Source: Bacillus haynesii (GTDB lineage: Bacteria; Bacillota; Bacilli; Bacillales; Bacillaceae). Taken from it: DNA of 64,000 nucleotides. Each line of letters begins with the position of its first letter. Positions within the stretch are counted from its first letter, which is position 1. The translations under genes were made by a program, and so were the position numbers. The stretch spans positions 186,001 to 250,000 of the forward strand of contig NZ_MRBL01000003.1 in the NCBI RefSeq assembly GCF_001969855.1. Reading direction: 5' to 3'. This document shows, piece after piece, positions 16,578 through 26,213 of this stretch. The notes beneath the pieces were generated by a model. The model saw nothing but the letters and a program-made list of their open reading frames with translations. It had not been told where the DNA came from and did not search any database.

Positions 16578-18908
16578 GTGCAGAAAAACGGTCAGGAATG
16601 GCTGGAAGAGGAAAAACGAATCCGGCTTGTTTTAAAGGAATTGGATCAGAAGCTTCATTCTCTAAAGGGAAAGACCGGCGGATTGAAGGAGGATATCATC
16701 GATTTACGGAAACATTTTTGGAGTGATGTCACCGTAAACTTGGCCGATGAAAATGAAGCGGTTGAAACATTTTTTAGCATTAAACAGCAGGCTGAAGTTT
16801 TGGCTGAAAGGGAAAGGAGCCATAAGCAGTTTTACAGCCAGTTGAAAAACCTGTTAAAAGTGAAAGAGTCGCCTTATTTCGGCCGCGTAGATTTTTTGGA
16901 GGACGGCGAAGAAAACGCTGAATCCGTCTACATCGGACTCGCCTCTTTAATGGATGAAAAAGAAGAGCGGTTTTTGATTTATGATTGGAGAGCGCCGATT
17001 TCCAGTCTTTTCTACAACTATGGACCCGGCGCGGCTCAATACGAAGTTCCGGACGAGACGGTCAGGGGAACGATTGAGCTGAAAAGGCAATTTCTCTTCA
17101 AAAACGGACAGCTGAAAGCGATGTTTAATACGGATATGGCGATTGGGGATGAAGTCCTTCAGGAAGTGCTGGGGCAGCAGGCCGATATCCAGATGAAAAG
17201 CATCGTCGCGACGATTCAAAAAGAACAGAATCAGATCATTCGGAACGAAAAGAGCCGTTTTTTAATTGTTCGGGGAGCGGCTGGGAGCGGAAAAACGTCG
17301 GCGGCATTGCAGCGGGCCGCATATTTGCTGTACCGCGGCCGCGGGCAGATCGAGTCGAGCCAGATGCTGCTATTCTCTCCAAACCTGCTTTTTAACAGCT
17401 ATGTCGCCAATGTTCTGCCTGAGCTCGGAGAGGAAAACATCCAGCAGACGACGTTCCAGGAATTTGTGGCGCGTCGCCTAGGAAAGCAGGTATCATGCGA
17501 GACTCCGTTCGATCAGCTCGAATATTGTTTAACCGCTTCAGACGGTGAGGAGCAGCGCATCCGGATGAAATCGATTGAATTGAAATCCAGTCTGGCTTTC
17601 AAAGGCATCATCGATGATTACGTCAAATATTTGGCAAAAGGACACCTGGTGTTTAAACATATCGCCTTTCGCGGAAAAAGGATCATCACAAGCGGTCAGA
17701 TACGGGAATTTTTCGCGGCCCTTGATCATTCAGACACGCTGTCCAACCGGATTGAACAAACGGGAAAATGGCTGTTACAGCTGCTAAACAAATATGAACG
17801 CCAGGAAAGAAAAAAAGACTGGGTCATCGAAGAAAGCGAGTTGCTGGATAAAGGGGAATACTTAAAGGCTTATAAACGTCTTCAGGAGGAACAGCGCTTT
17901 ACGGAGAATACGTTTGACGATTATGAAAGGGAGCGAAACCTCCTCGCCGCCATCATTGCCGAAAGGGAGTTCAAACCGCTCAAGCAAGCGGTAAAAGCGT
18001 TCGGCTTTATTGATTTTAAAGGAACATACCTTCAGCTTTTTTCCGGACGCTTTACCCCGCAAACGCGCCCTGATGACTGGCAAAGCATTTGCACATTCAC
18101 TCAGAAAAGCTTTCGTTTTGAGAAGCTGCTGTATGAAGATGCCGTCCCTTTTTTATATATGAAAAACCAGCTGAAAGGCGGGGAAAAAAACACGGCAATC
18201 CGCCATTTATTCATTGATGAAGCCCAGGATTACACGCCTTTTCAGCTTGCTTTTTTGGAGAGCTTGTTTCCCGCGTGCAGCATCACGATGCTGGGAGACT
18301 TAAACCAGGCGATTCTTGCCCATGCCTATCACGACAAGACGCTTCTATCAGGAGGCGTGTTTGAAGGCGAAAAAACGGAGATCATCACCTTGAAGCGCAG
18401 CTACAGGTCGACGAAAGAAATTGTTGAATTGACAAAGCGCATCATCGAAGGGGGCGAAGAGATCGAAGCTTTTAACAGGAACGGTCAAAAACCGACTTTG
18501 ACAATATCAGCCGATCCTCATGCACACCATAAAGAGATGGCTTCCCTTATGACCGCCCTTCAAAAAGAAGGACTTGAGACGATTGCAGTCATCTGTAAAA
18601 CAGTCCGGGAATGCAGGGATGCGTTCCAGCATCTTCAGCAGCATGCAGAGCTTAAACTGATCGATAAAGAAACGAGAACGTTTCAAAAAGGCGTGGTCGT
18701 CATTCCCGTCTATTTGGCGAAAGGGATCGAATTTGATGCCGTCGTCATTTATGACGCTTCTGAAAAGCAATACAAAAAGGAAAGAGAGCGGACTTTATTT
18801 TATACGGCGTGCACAAGGGCGATGCATGAGCTCCATCTCTTTTCTCTTGGAAAGGAAACGCACTTTTTAAACGGTGTTTCAAATGATATGTACACGAAAA
18901 GAGAGTGA
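16578..18908 (+). CDS. helD: UvrD-like helicase / RNA polymerase recycling factor HelD
   Basis: Superfamily 1 ATPase of 776 aa. In B. subtilis HelD (YvgS) binds RNA polymerase and releases it from stalled or terminated complexes. A long N-terminal coiled-coil-like arm (about 1-110) precedes the helicase core. Walker A GAAGSGKTS is near residue 232, motif II in LFIDEAQDYTPFQ, motif III in MLGDLNQAI, motif IV in LKRSYRS, and motif VI in FYTACTRAMHEL. GTG 16578 is chosen because AGGGAG lies eight bases upstream; the next GTG upstream (16569) overlaps that site. Transcription ends in a hairpin that overlaps the last codons. Confidence 0.92.
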   Translation: MQKNGQEWLEEEKRIRLVLKELDQKLHSLKGKTGGLKEDIIDLRKHFWSDVTVNLADENEAVETFFSIKQQAEVLAERERSHKQFYSQLKNLLKVKESPYFGRVDFLEDGEENAESVYIGLASLMDEKEERFLIYDWRAPISSLFYNYGPGAAQYEVPDETVRGTIELKRQFLFKNGQLKAMFNTDMAIGDEVLQEVLGQQADIQMKSIVATIQKEQNQIIRNEKSRFLIVRGAAGSGKTSAALQRAAYLLYRGRGQIESSQMLLFSPNLLFNSYVANVLPELGEENIQQTTFQEFVARRLGKQVSCETPFDQLEYCLTASDGEEQRIRMKSIELKSSLAFKGIIDDYVKYLAKGHLVFKHIAFRGKRIITSGQIREFFAALDHSDTLSNRIEQTGKWLLQLLNKYERQERKKDWVIEESELLDKGEYLKAYKRLQEEQRFTENTFDDYERERNLLAAIIAEREFKPLKQAVKAFGFIDFKGTYLQLFSGRFTPQTRPDDWQSICTFTQKSFRFEKLLYEDAVPFLYMKNQLKGGEKNTAIRHLFIDEAQDYTPFQLAFLESLFPACSITMLGDLNQAILAHAYHDKTLLSGGVFEGEKTEIITLKRSYRSTKEIVELTKRIIEGGEEIEAFNRNGQKPTLTISADPHAHHKEMASLMTALQKEGLETIAVICKTVRECRDAFQHLQQHAELKLIDKETRTFQKGVVVIPVYLAKGIEFDAVVIYDASEKQYKKERERTLFYTACTRAMHELHLFSLGKETHFLNGVSNDMYTKRE

Positions 18909-18929
18909 CGCTGGATCACTCTCTTCTTC
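18900..18929. terminator. Bidirectional terminator embedded in two convergent gene ends
   Basis: AAGAGAGTGA / TCACTCTCTT arms (10 bp, 7-nt loop) span the helD stop and the stop of the convergent DUF5412 gene, which are only 7 nt apart. Confidence 0.75.
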
Positions 18930-19323
18930 CGTCATATATATCCGTTCTGACGTCCAGCACGTTGTTGTTGATGGACACATGGTATTTGTCTTGCCATTCA
19001 ATTTTGGCACGTTCTTCTTCGTATCCCCAATAGATATTCTTTCGTTCACCGGTGGCAACCGTTGTCAATTCCCCTCTGACGGAAGGGGAGTTGGTTCCCC
19101 CGCCTTTATTTACTCTGTACAAATTCAGGTTGTATGCTTGATTCGGCGAAGCTGAAGACTGAAACCAATTTCCTTTCGGCAGATGATTCATTGAGTAAAA
19201 ATGCGTATACACGATATATCCGATGGTAATCCCGGACGCAAGCAAAACAGCCAAAACGGCAAACAAAATTTTTCGGCGCGAAGGCTTCCTCTGCTCTTTT
19301 AATCCGTCAATATAAAGCTCCAA
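18916..19323 (-). CDS. DUF5412-like membrane-anchored protein
   Basis: Protein of 135 aa with a short basic cytoplasmic N-terminus (KEQRKPSRRK), one transmembrane helix (about 19-41) and an extracytoplasmic domain. The pattern LPKGNWFQSSASPNQAY followed by RGEL and KNIYWGYEEERAKIEW matches, from memory, the DUF5412 family of Bacillus. The function is unknown. It is a single-gene unit convergent with helD, sharing its terminator, with a 77-nt gap to the aminotransferase gene upstream. A few codons at the C-terminus (GRRE) lie inside the hairpin. Confidence 0.7.
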   Translation of the reverse strand: MELYIDGLKEQRKPSRRKILFAVLAVLLASGITIGYIVYTHFYSMNHLPKGNWFQSSASPNQAYNLNLYRVNKGGGTNSPSVRGELTTVATGERKNIYWGYEEERAKIEWQDKYHVSINNNVLDVRTDIYDGRRE

Positions 19324-19400
19324 TTTGTCTCATTCCTTGATGAAAATTGTTTTTTTATAGTTTAAGGAAAAAATCGCATTCTGTCTATTTTGAAGCCGGC

Positions 19401-20525
19401 TTAGCCCAAGAGTGCCGCGATCTCATCGATCACAAACCCGATTTCCTCCTTTGTGTTGTAAAAATGCGGAGCTATTCTGATGACGTTGTTTCGCGCTGAG
19501 ACGATGATATGTTTTTCCCGCAAGAGGGATTCAATACGGCCCGCCTCTTCGGCATACACTGAGATCAGGCTTGTTCTGTTATGTACGGTCTTGGGGCCTG
19601 TGATCTTCAGGCCTTTTTCCGCACCGTATTGCAAAGAGAATGCCGCGAGCTGCCGCAGGTAGGGCTCGATTCTGTCGGGCTCTGCTTCGAGCAGCAGCTT
19701 CAAGGCCGCGTCTGCCGCATAAATGCTGATAAATGCCGGTGTCCCCGACTCGAAGCGTTTCGCACCTTCCGCAAAGCCTGAATCTAAGGCAAATGGTGTG
19801 TTCCTTCCGAACCAGCCGGCCGTTTTTGGCTCAAATTGTTCGCAAAGTTCGCGTTTCATATACAAAAAAGCTGTTCCGGGAATGCCGAGCATGTATTTGC
19901 GAGTCCCCGCCGCAAGGATGTCGATATCCATGTCTTTGACATGAATCGGAATGTGGCCGGCGGTTTGATAGGCGTCGACGAATAAAAGCGACCCTTTTTG
20001 ATGAACAATCTCGGCAATCTGTTTGACGTCTTGCTTAAACCCGTTCCGATAGCCGGCATGGGGTACACATGTCAAGAGCGTCTGATCGGTAACGTCTTTT
20101 TCGTATTGTTCCAAGTTAATCATTCCGTCTTCGCTCTGAATGATGTTGAGGTGATCCTTGAAGCGGTCTTGCGCAAGCCAAATTTGGCCGACGGCAGGAA
20201 AATCGATATCCGTGAAGACGATCTGCCTTCGGTGCAACGGCTGCGGCAATGAAGCGGCCACAGCAGCCACAGCGTCGGATACTGACGGCAAAACGGCTAT
20301 CTCTTCTTTTTCGGCACCGATCAGCCGGGCGAATTTTTCCTTAGCCTCATCCATCTTGCCGAGATGCGCTTTCCAATCTGCGCCGGATGTTAAAAGGCCG
20401 TTCTGATACTCATCAACTGCTTTGGCAACAGGCAGAGCCAGCGCGCTTCCGGAGCATGCGGCAAGGTGAACATGATCAGACAATATCGGAAATAAAGAAC
20501 GGAAATTGTGAAATGGATGCTTCAT
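19401..20525 (-). CDS. Class V aminotransferase / cysteine desulfurase-like PLP enzyme
   Basis: PLP-dependent fold type I enzyme of 374 aa (ATG 20525 with GAGGAGGG 5-6 nt upstream; a longer in-frame start at 20579 lacks such a site). Family marks are the LFVDAYQTAGHIPI segment binding the PLP ring and LAAGTRKYMLGIPG, in which the Lys after AAGTR is the Schiff-base residue. It belongs to the IscS/SufS/isopenicillin N epimerase-like superfamily, but it lacks an obvious SufS-type active-site Cys loop and has no Fe-S partner genes nearby. Substrate is therefore unassigned. Confidence 0.8.
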   Translation of the reverse strand: MKHPFHNFRSLFPILSDHVHLAACSGSALALPVAKAVDEYQNGLLTSGADWKAHLGKMDEAKEKFARLIGAEKEEIAVLPSVSDAVAAVAASLPQPLHRRQIVFTDIDFPAVGQIWLAQDRFKDHLNIIQSEDGMINLEQYEKDVTDQTLLTCVPHAGYRNGFKQDVKQIAEIVHQKGSLLFVDAYQTAGHIPIHVKDMDIDILAAGTRKYMLGIPGTAFLYMKRELCEQFEPKTAGWFGRNTPFALDSGFAEGAKRFESGTPAFISIYAADAALKLLLEAEPDRIEPYLRQLAAFSLQYGAEKGLKITGPKTVHNRTSLISVYAEEAGRIESLLREKHIIVSARNNVIRIAPHFYNTKEEIGFVIDEIAALLG

Positions 20526-20719
20526 GATATCCCTCCTCATTAAAGCTTCGTGCCGGGCTTTAAAAAACCTCTTTTTCACGGTTGCGATAAAGCGGTCAGA
20601 AGTCTCTTTAAGGGAATGTTTTTAACGCGGCAGCTGTTTAAAAACTGCCACATTTTCGGGAAGCAGTCTTCCGACGGCGTCAAAGCCCCCATGCTCTGGT
20701 GAATCCATGTTCAGTGTGA

Positions 20720-20748
20720 TTGCTTTCTTTCATTGTCTGATTTATGAT
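20720..20748 (+). promoter_or_regulatory. Promoter of the ROK kinase gene
   Basis: TTGCTT (20720-20725) and TATGAT (20743-20748) with a 17-bp spacer, 41 bp before the ATG. Confidence 0.55.
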
Positions 20749-20789
20749 TCAATTAAAGCAGTTCAAACAGATGAAAAGGAGCCGAGAGG

Positions 20790-21650
20790 ATGAAACATTA
20801 CGGTGCAATAGAAGCAGGAGGCACAAAGTTTGTTTGTGCAGTTGGAACAGTAAACGGAGAAATCATAGACAGGATGACGATCCCGACGGAGACGCCTGAG
20901 GAGACCATTGGAAAGCTGACCGATTTCTTCAGCAAATATCAGCTCACATCAATGGGGGTGGGTTCTTTTGGACCTATATCGGTTGCAAAAGATAAAGAGG
21001 ATTACGGATACATAACCAATACGCCGAAATTAGCCTGGAAGGGGTACCCGTTTATTCCCGAATTGGAAAAAAGGCTCGGCATTCCGGTTTCGTTTACGAC
21101 TGATGTAAACGCTGCCGCGCTTGGCGAGCTGACGAAAGGAGCGGCGCAAGGCTTGGAAAGCTGCTTGTATATTACAGTCGGCACAGGAATTGGAGCAGGA
21201 GCGATTGTCGGCGGCCGGCTCGTGCAGAGCACGCTCCATCCTGAAATGGGTCACCTTCTCATTAGACGGCATCCGCAGGATACGTTTGAAGGAATCTGTC
21301 CGTATCACAAGGACTGCCTTGAAGGGATGGCATCGGGTCCGGCGCTTGAAAAGCGATGGGGGAAAAAGGGCAAGGATTTGGCTGAAAACGAGGAAGTTTG
21401 GGAGCTTGAAGCCGACTATTTAGCGCAGGCTCTCATGCAATATATTTTGATTCTGTGCCCTGAAAAAATCATCATGGGCGGCGGTGTCATGAAGCAGCAG
21501 CAGCTGTTCCCGCTGATACGCAAAAAGCTTGCCGAATATATGAACGGATATGTCGACCTGCCTGATCTTGAAGGCTACATCGTGCCGCCTGGTCTCGGCG
21601 ACGATCAAGGAATCACCGGAGCGCTCGCTTTGGCACATGCAGCCGGATGA
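20790..21650 (+). CDS. ROK family fructokinase
   Basis: Sugar kinase of 286 aa, phosphorylating fructose (or mannose/glucosamine-type hexoses) at C6. The N-terminal phosphate loop is IEAGGTKFVCAVG. The zinc-binding ROK signature is HPEMGHLLIRR followed by CPYHKDCLEGMASGPAL, and the ATP-side motif is IIMGGGVM. It is close in length and sequence to B. subtilis GmuE/YdhR. It has its own promoter and AAAAGGAG ribosome site, and is monocistronic beside yvgN. ROK repressors are larger and carry an HTH domain; none is present here, so this is an enzyme. Confidence 0.88.
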   Translation: MKHYGAIEAGGTKFVCAVGTVNGEIIDRMTIPTETPEETIGKLTDFFSKYQLTSMGVGSFGPISVAKDKEDYGYITNTPKLAWKGYPFIPELEKRLGIPVSFTTDVNAAALGELTKGAAQGLESCLYITVGTGIGAGAIVGGRLVQSTLHPEMGHLLIRRHPQDTFEGICPYHKDCLEGMASGPALEKRWGKKGKDLAENEEVWELEADYLAQALMQYILILCPEKIIMGGGVMKQQQLFPLIRKKLAEYMNGYVDLPDLEGYIVPPGLGDDQGITGALALAHAAG

Positions 21651-21740
21651 GCAAGTTGTTTTGTAAAATCCACCCAGTGTGAGATAATAAAAGCGGTGCG
21701 TTTAAAAAGCATCTAGAAAAAAGAAAGGTGGTCGTTCAAA

Positions 21741-22580
21741 ATGGTAAGCAGTTTAAAGGACACTGTGACATTACATAACGGTGTGAAAATGCCATGGTTT
21801 GGACTTGGAGTTTTCAAAGTGGAAGAAGGCAGCCAAGTCGTTGAATCTGTGAAAGCAGCCATTAAAAACGGATACCGGAGCATTGACACAGCCGCTATCT
21901 ATCAAAATGAAGAAGGCGTCGGCAAAGGGATTAAAGAATCAGACGTTTCCCGCGAAGAGCTTTTCATCACGTCAAAGGTTTGGAACAGTGACCAGGGATA
22001 TGAAAAAACATTGGCGGCTTTTGATGAAAGCCTTCGAAAACTCGGCCTTGACTACCTTGATTTATATTTGATTCATTGGCCTGGAAAAGACAAATATAAA
22101 GATACGTGGCGCGCGCTTGAAAAGCTGTACAAAGACGGCAGAGTGAAAGCGATTGGCGTCAGCAACTTCAATGTGCACCATTTGGAAAGCTTATTGGAAG
22201 ATGCGGAAATTAAACCGATGGTCAATCAGGTTGAATTCCATCCGCGGCTGACTCAGGCTGAGCTTAGGGACTACTGCAAAAAGCAGGGCATTCAGGTGGA
22301 AGCATGGTCTCCGCTCATGCAGGGAAAACTCCTCGATGATCAGGTGCTGACTGATATCGCAAACAAATACAATAAATCCGTCGCTCAAGTCATCCTGCGC
22401 TGGGATTTGCAAAGTGAAGTCGTCACCATTCCGAAGTCAATCAAAGAACACCGCATTATTGAAAATGCCGATATTTTTGACTTTGAATTATCAGCGGAAG
22501 ATGTCGAAAAAATCAACGCTCTTAACAAAGATGAGCGCGTCGGTCCGGATCCTGACACAATGGTTCACGGATTCGAATAA
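21741..22580 (+). CDS. yvgN: Aldo/keto reductase YvgN (glyoxal reductase)
   Basis: NADPH-dependent aldo/keto reductase of 279 aa. It acts on methylglyoxal, glyoxal and other aldehydes in B. subtilis. The AKR signatures are [18 protein letters not shown] (catalytic Asp and Tyr), the Lys in TSKVWN, the catalytic His in YLIHWPG, and the cofactor motif [13 protein letters not shown] near the C-terminus. Similarity to B. subtilis YvgN is very high along the whole length as remembered. A possible promoter is TTGTAA-16-GATAAT at 21661-21688. The 3' hairpin is shared with the convergent exporter gene. Confidence 0.93.
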   Translation: MVSSLKDTVTLHNGVKMPWFGLGVFKVEEGSQVVESVKAAIKNGYRSIDTAAIYQNEEGVGKGIKESDVSREELFITSKVWNSDQGYEKTLAAFDESLRKLGLDYLDLYLIHWPGKDKYKDTWRALEKLYKDGRVKAIGVSNFNVHHLESLLEDAEIKPMVNQVEFHPRLTQAELRDYCKKQGIQVEAWSPLMQGKLLDDQVLTDIANKYNKSVAQVILRWDLQSEVVTIPKSIKEHRIIENADIFDFELSAEDVEKINALNKDERVGPDPDTMVHGFE

Positions 22581-22586
22581 CCATAA

Positions 22587-22622
22587 GAAAATCCCGGGTT
22601 TTTATGCACCCGGGATTTTTTT
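22587..22622. terminator. Bidirectional terminator between yvgN and the MFS gene
   Basis: AAAATCCCGGGT / ACCCGGGATTTT stem with an 8-nt loop and T runs on both strands, in a 40-nt convergent gap. Confidence 0.9.
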
Positions 22623-24072
22623 ATTTCTCATGAATGGCCAAGCGGCCTTTCGCTTGTTTTCTTCTGCTGCCGTCAAGCCGTCCGCGTCGGTGCTGCTTAA
22701 TAAAGAATGAGAGAACCAATCCGATTCCCGACAATGCGGCCGCGGTCATAAACGCCAGATTGACGCCGTGAATCATCGCCGTATCTGAAGACGGACCGGC
22801 AGGATCGGTAAGCGCACGCTGTGTCATGATGGTGATGAGAACAGCCGTCCCGATCGATCCGGACATCTGTCTCATCGTATTGTTCATGGCCGTTCCGTGA
22901 GGTATCAAATGGCGCGGGAGCTGGTTCAAGCCGGCTGTCGTAACAGGCATGAGCACCATCCCCATGCCGACCATCCGAATCGCATAGACGATAGACAAAT
23001 AAGCAAAAGGCGTCGTCTTTGTCAGATGGGTTAACAGCAATGTGGTCACGAAGATCATCGTCAAACCGGTGATGCTCAAGATCCGCGCGCCGATTTTGTC
23101 AAAAATTCTTCCGGTAATCGGAGACATCAGCCCCATCACTACTGCTCCCGGAAACAACATCATCCCCGATTCCATCGCCGTGAAATGGCGCATATCCTGC
23201 ATATACATCGGCACGATCGTCGCCGCTCCGATCATCGACATAAAAACGACCATCCCGATAATCGTCGCCAGGGTAAACATCGGATATTTAAATACCCTGA
23301 ATTCCAAAATCGGTTCTTCCAAATGGAGCTGCCTCCAAATGAACCAAAACAGCGCAACGCTGCCGACGGCGAAGCCGGCCAGCACGTCCGCACCCGTCCA
23401 GCCGGCAACACCGGCGCTGCTGAAGCCGTACAGAATGCCGCCGAAGCCAAGCGAAGACAAAATGATGGAAGTAACGTCCATCTTAGGTGATGTCTGTTCG
23501 GTGACATTTTTTAAAATAAAGTGTGCGGCAATCATGTCGATAACGGCGAACGGAAGCAACAGGTAAAACAATACTTCCCAAGGATAGCGATCGACGATCC
23601 AGCCTGACAGGGTCGGTCCGACAGCGGGAGCGAAGGCAATCACAAGCCCGACCATTCCCATCGCTGATCCGCGTTTTTCCTTTGGGAAAATCAATAAAAG
23701 CACCGTCTGCATCAATGGCATCATAATGCCCGCACCGGCCGCCTGCACGACGCGTCCTGCAATCAGCGCCGGAAAGCTGAATGACAAGGCGCAGATCAGC
23801 GTCCCGGCCGTAAATAAAGACATTGCCGCCATGAACAGCTTTCTCGTTGTGAATTTTTCAATTAAAAAAGCCGTAACTGGAATCATGATCCCATTCACGA
23901 GCATAAAAACGGTCGTCAGCCATTGGGCAAGCCCCGGCGTAATGTTTAAGTCCCTCATGATCGGAGGCAGAGCCGTCGTCAAAAGCGTCTGATTCAAAAT
24001 GGCGATAAACGTCCCCATAATCAAGACGGCAACAATCGGTAATTGATTTGTCTTGTGCTGTGTTTCACTCAT
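22621..24072 (-). CDS. MFS multidrug efflux transporter (DHA2, EmrB/LmrB-like)
   Basis: Drug:H+ antiporter of 483 aa with 14 predicted helices. The DHA2 motif appears as ILNQTLLTTALPPIMRDL in helix 1, AQWLTTVFMLVNGIMIP before helix 2, motif C as GPTLSGWIVDRYPW in helix 5, and FEKFTT-type motif A loops. The sequence resembles B. subtilis LmrB/YhcA. Exported compound unknown. It is monocistronic, convergent with yvgN, and no TetR/MarR regulator is adjacent. A short Arg/Lys-rich tail (HRRGRLDGSRRKQAKGR) closes the protein. Confidence 0.88.
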   Translation of the reverse strand: MSETQHKTNQLPIVAVLIMGTFIAILNQTLLTTALPPIMRDLNITPGLAQWLTTVFMLVNGIMIPVTAFLIEKFTTRKLFMAAMSLFTAGTLICALSFSFPALIAGRVVQAAGAGIMMPLMQTVLLLIFPKEKRGSAMGMVGLVIAFAPAVGPTLSGWIVDRYPWEVLFYLLLPFAVIDMIAAHFILKNVTEQTSPKMDVTSIILSSLGFGGILYGFSSAGVAGWTGADVLAGFAVGSVALFWFIWRQLHLEEPILEFRVFKYPMFTLATIIGMVVFMSMIGAATIVPMYMQDMRHFTAMESGMMLFPGAVVMGLMSPITGRIFDKIGARILSITGLTMIFVTTLLLTHLTKTTPFAYLSIVYAIRMVGMGMVLMPVTTAGLNQLPRHLIPHGTAMNNTMRQMSGSIGTAVLITIMTQRALTDPAGPSSDTAMIHGVNLAFMTAAALSGIGLVLSFFIKQHRRGRLDGSRRKQAKGRLAIHEK

Positions 24073-24232
24073 ATTAAAACCTTCTTATTTATCATTTTTT
24101 ATAACACTTTATGAAATAATCGGTACTCGAAATAACTTCTCTTTTCATTTAGGGTAACGAAGGAACTGCAAAACCGCAAGATCATTTTTAACATTCGGTA
24201 TATAATACCCAGCGGTCCCTCAATTTAAACAG

Positions 24233-24268
24233 CCCCTTTAAGCCGGATTCTCCCCGGCTTAAAGGGGA
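24233..24268 (-). terminator. Terminator-like hairpin after yvgJ
   Basis: Perfect 14-bp arms CCCCTTTAAGCCGG / CCGGCTTAAAGGGG with a 7-nt loop lie 5 nt past the yvgJ stop. The T tract is better on the plus strand than on the minus strand. Confidence 0.7.
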
Positions 24269-24272
24269 CGGA

Positions 24273-26132
24273 TTATTTTTTATAAAACCTCAGCAAATCA
24301 CCGTTAATAATCTTATCGGAAAGGGAAAGCTCTTCATTCGCTTTCTCTATGAGAGGGCCGCATTTGTCCTCTCCATCGTTGATCATGTCCCCGGTTTTTT
24401 TGCTGTAGCACGTATTTTTCGTGTAGATATAATCATCTGTAATAAAGCTGCCGTTTCTCAACACAGCGAAAGGCATTCTTTCTTTCGAAAACAGGTCATT
24501 GCCGAACTGAATCATGCCTTTTGTATCAATTCCGAGCAAATGGAGCAATGTCGGTTTGACATCAATCTGGCCGCCTGTTTCAGATATCGTTTTCGGATCT
24601 TGGTCCGTTACCCCCGGAATGTGGATAATCAGCGGTACCCGCTGCAGCTGAACGGTATCGTAAGGGGTGATTTCATCTTTGCCCAAAAATTGAGCCAGCG
24701 CATCGTTGTGCGCTTCTGATATGCCGTAGTGATCTCCCATGAAGACGATCACAGAATTGTCGTATAGGCCGTTTTTCTTCAGTTTTGCGATGAAATGCTT
24801 CAATGCTTCGTCTTCATAGCGTACAGTCGTGACATACCGGTTTAAAATCTCACTGTCCGAATCGTACTCATCAATCAGCTTATCCTCATCATCAATTTGA
24901 AACGGAAAATGGTTCGTCAATGTGATCAGGTTGCTGTAGAAGGGCTGCGGCAAGTCTTTCATCAAGTCGGCCGATTGCGTTAAAAACTCCTTATCCTTCA
25001 GGCCCCAGCCCGTTGAATTTTCAGGTGTCACATGAAAATGGGAGACGTCATAAAAGCTGTCGATGCCAAGGGCTTTGTACATGACGTCCCTGTTCCAGAA
25101 TTTTTTATGGTTGGCATGGAAAACCGATGTTCTGTAATCGTGGTTCGCCAATGTTTTATACATCGAATTGTACGCATTTTCGCTCTTCGTAAAAAACACT
25201 GAACCGCTCAGAGACGGATAGAGCGAATTGGCGACAATGAATTCAGAATCGGACGTTTTCCCCTGTTCGGTCTGCTGATAAAAATGGTCGAAATAATAGC
25301 TTTTTTGAATGAACTTGTTCATGAACGGCGTGATCTCCTGGCCGTTCACCTCTTCATTGATGACAAATGTCTGGGTGGATTCAAGCGTTACAAAGATGAC
25401 GTTTCGTCCTTCAGCAATCCCGAACATATCTGGGTTCGGTTTGCTGTAGTCGGCATTTGTGTAGTTTTCGATCGTTGCCAGACTGTTTTCATCAGCGACC
25501 GCTTTTTGTGTCAAATTAAAGGTCTGTGAAATGCCGTCCAGCAGATGAAACTGATATAAGCCGATATTTTTTACAAGCACTTCCCTGTCGTAGGAGTAGC
25601 TTAAAAACTTCGGCTGATCCAGCTCCGACAGGGCGAGATTAAACAGCACCGTTCCGGCGGCTGCCGCATAGTAGATCTTAACGGCTTTAGCGGAAAGCTT
25701 TTTGCCGGTTCTTTCGCGCGTTTTCGCCAGCCAGACCATGAGAGCCAGGTCCAGGAAAAGCGCGATGAAAACCGGATTGAACAGCTCCTGAAAACTGCTT
25801 CCAAGCCCTCCGAGGTTTTTTGCCTGGAACAGGACGGGAATGGTGATGAAATCGATGTAGAAACCATAAAAAATGCTGTTTGCAATCAAGATGCCCGTCA
25901 GGACGACATTAGCCCCGATTAAATAGAGACGCTGCGTTTTTTCGCGAAAAAAGAGGCTGATGCCGAGTACAGGGATGAGAAAGCTAAGCGGGTTGATAAA
26001 CAGGATCAGTTCCTGAAGTGCGTTGTCGATTTGTAAATTAAAGCCCAGCTTGTAGATGAAGTACGTCTTCATCCACATGAAAAAGATGGATAGGCATAAA
26101 AACCACTGCTTTTTAAAAAATTGTTCTTTCAT
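24273..26132 (-). CDS. yvgJ: Lipoteichoic acid primase YvgJ (LtaS family)
   Basis: Polytopic membrane phosphoglycerol transferase of 619 aa (B. subtilis YvgJ about 617). Five N-terminal helices are followed by an extracellular sulfatase-like domain. The catalytic Thr is expected in the TSDSEFIVANSLYP region (about residues 297-310), with metal and substrate residues in GWGLKDKEFL, NHFPF and MGDHYGISE. In B. subtilis this paralogue acts as the LTA primase, adding the first glycerophosphate to the glycolipid anchor. GAGGAG precedes the ATG. It lies next to yvsG as in B. subtilis. Confidence 0.9.
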   Translation of the reverse strand: MKEQFFKKQWFLCLSIFFMWMKTYFIYKLGFNLQIDNALQELILFINPLSFLIPVLGISLFFREKTQRLYLIGANVVLTGILIANSIFYGFYIDFITIPVLFQAKNLGGLGSSFQELFNPVFIALFLDLALMVWLAKTRERTGKKLSAKAVKIYYAAAAGTVLFNLALSELDQPKFLSYSYDREVLVKNIGLYQFHLLDGISQTFNLTQKAVADENSLATIENYTNADYSKPNPDMFGIAEGRNVIFVTLESTQTFVINEEVNGQEITPFMNKFIQKSYYFDHFYQQTEQGKTSDSEFIVANSLYPSLSGSVFFTKSENAYNSMYKTLANHDYRTSVFHANHKKFWNRDVMYKALGIDSFYDVSHFHVTPENSTGWGLKDKEFLTQSADLMKDLPQPFYSNLITLTNHFPFQIDDEDKLIDEYDSDSEILNRYVTTVRYEDEALKHFIAKLKKNGLYDNSVIVFMGDHYGISEAHNDALAQFLGKDEITPYDTVQLQRVPLIIHIPGVTDQDPKTISETGGQIDVKPTLLHLLGIDTKGMIQFGNDLFSKERMPFAVLRNGSFITDDYIYTKNTCYSKKTGDMINDGEDKCGPLIEKANEELSLSDKIINGDLLRFYKK

Positions 26133-26213
26133 ATAAATAGCTCCTCACATATAATCCCCGCAGGTAAAGAACACCAAGATAAAATATAGCAATCAGTCAA
26201 ACCGTCCCCTTCG

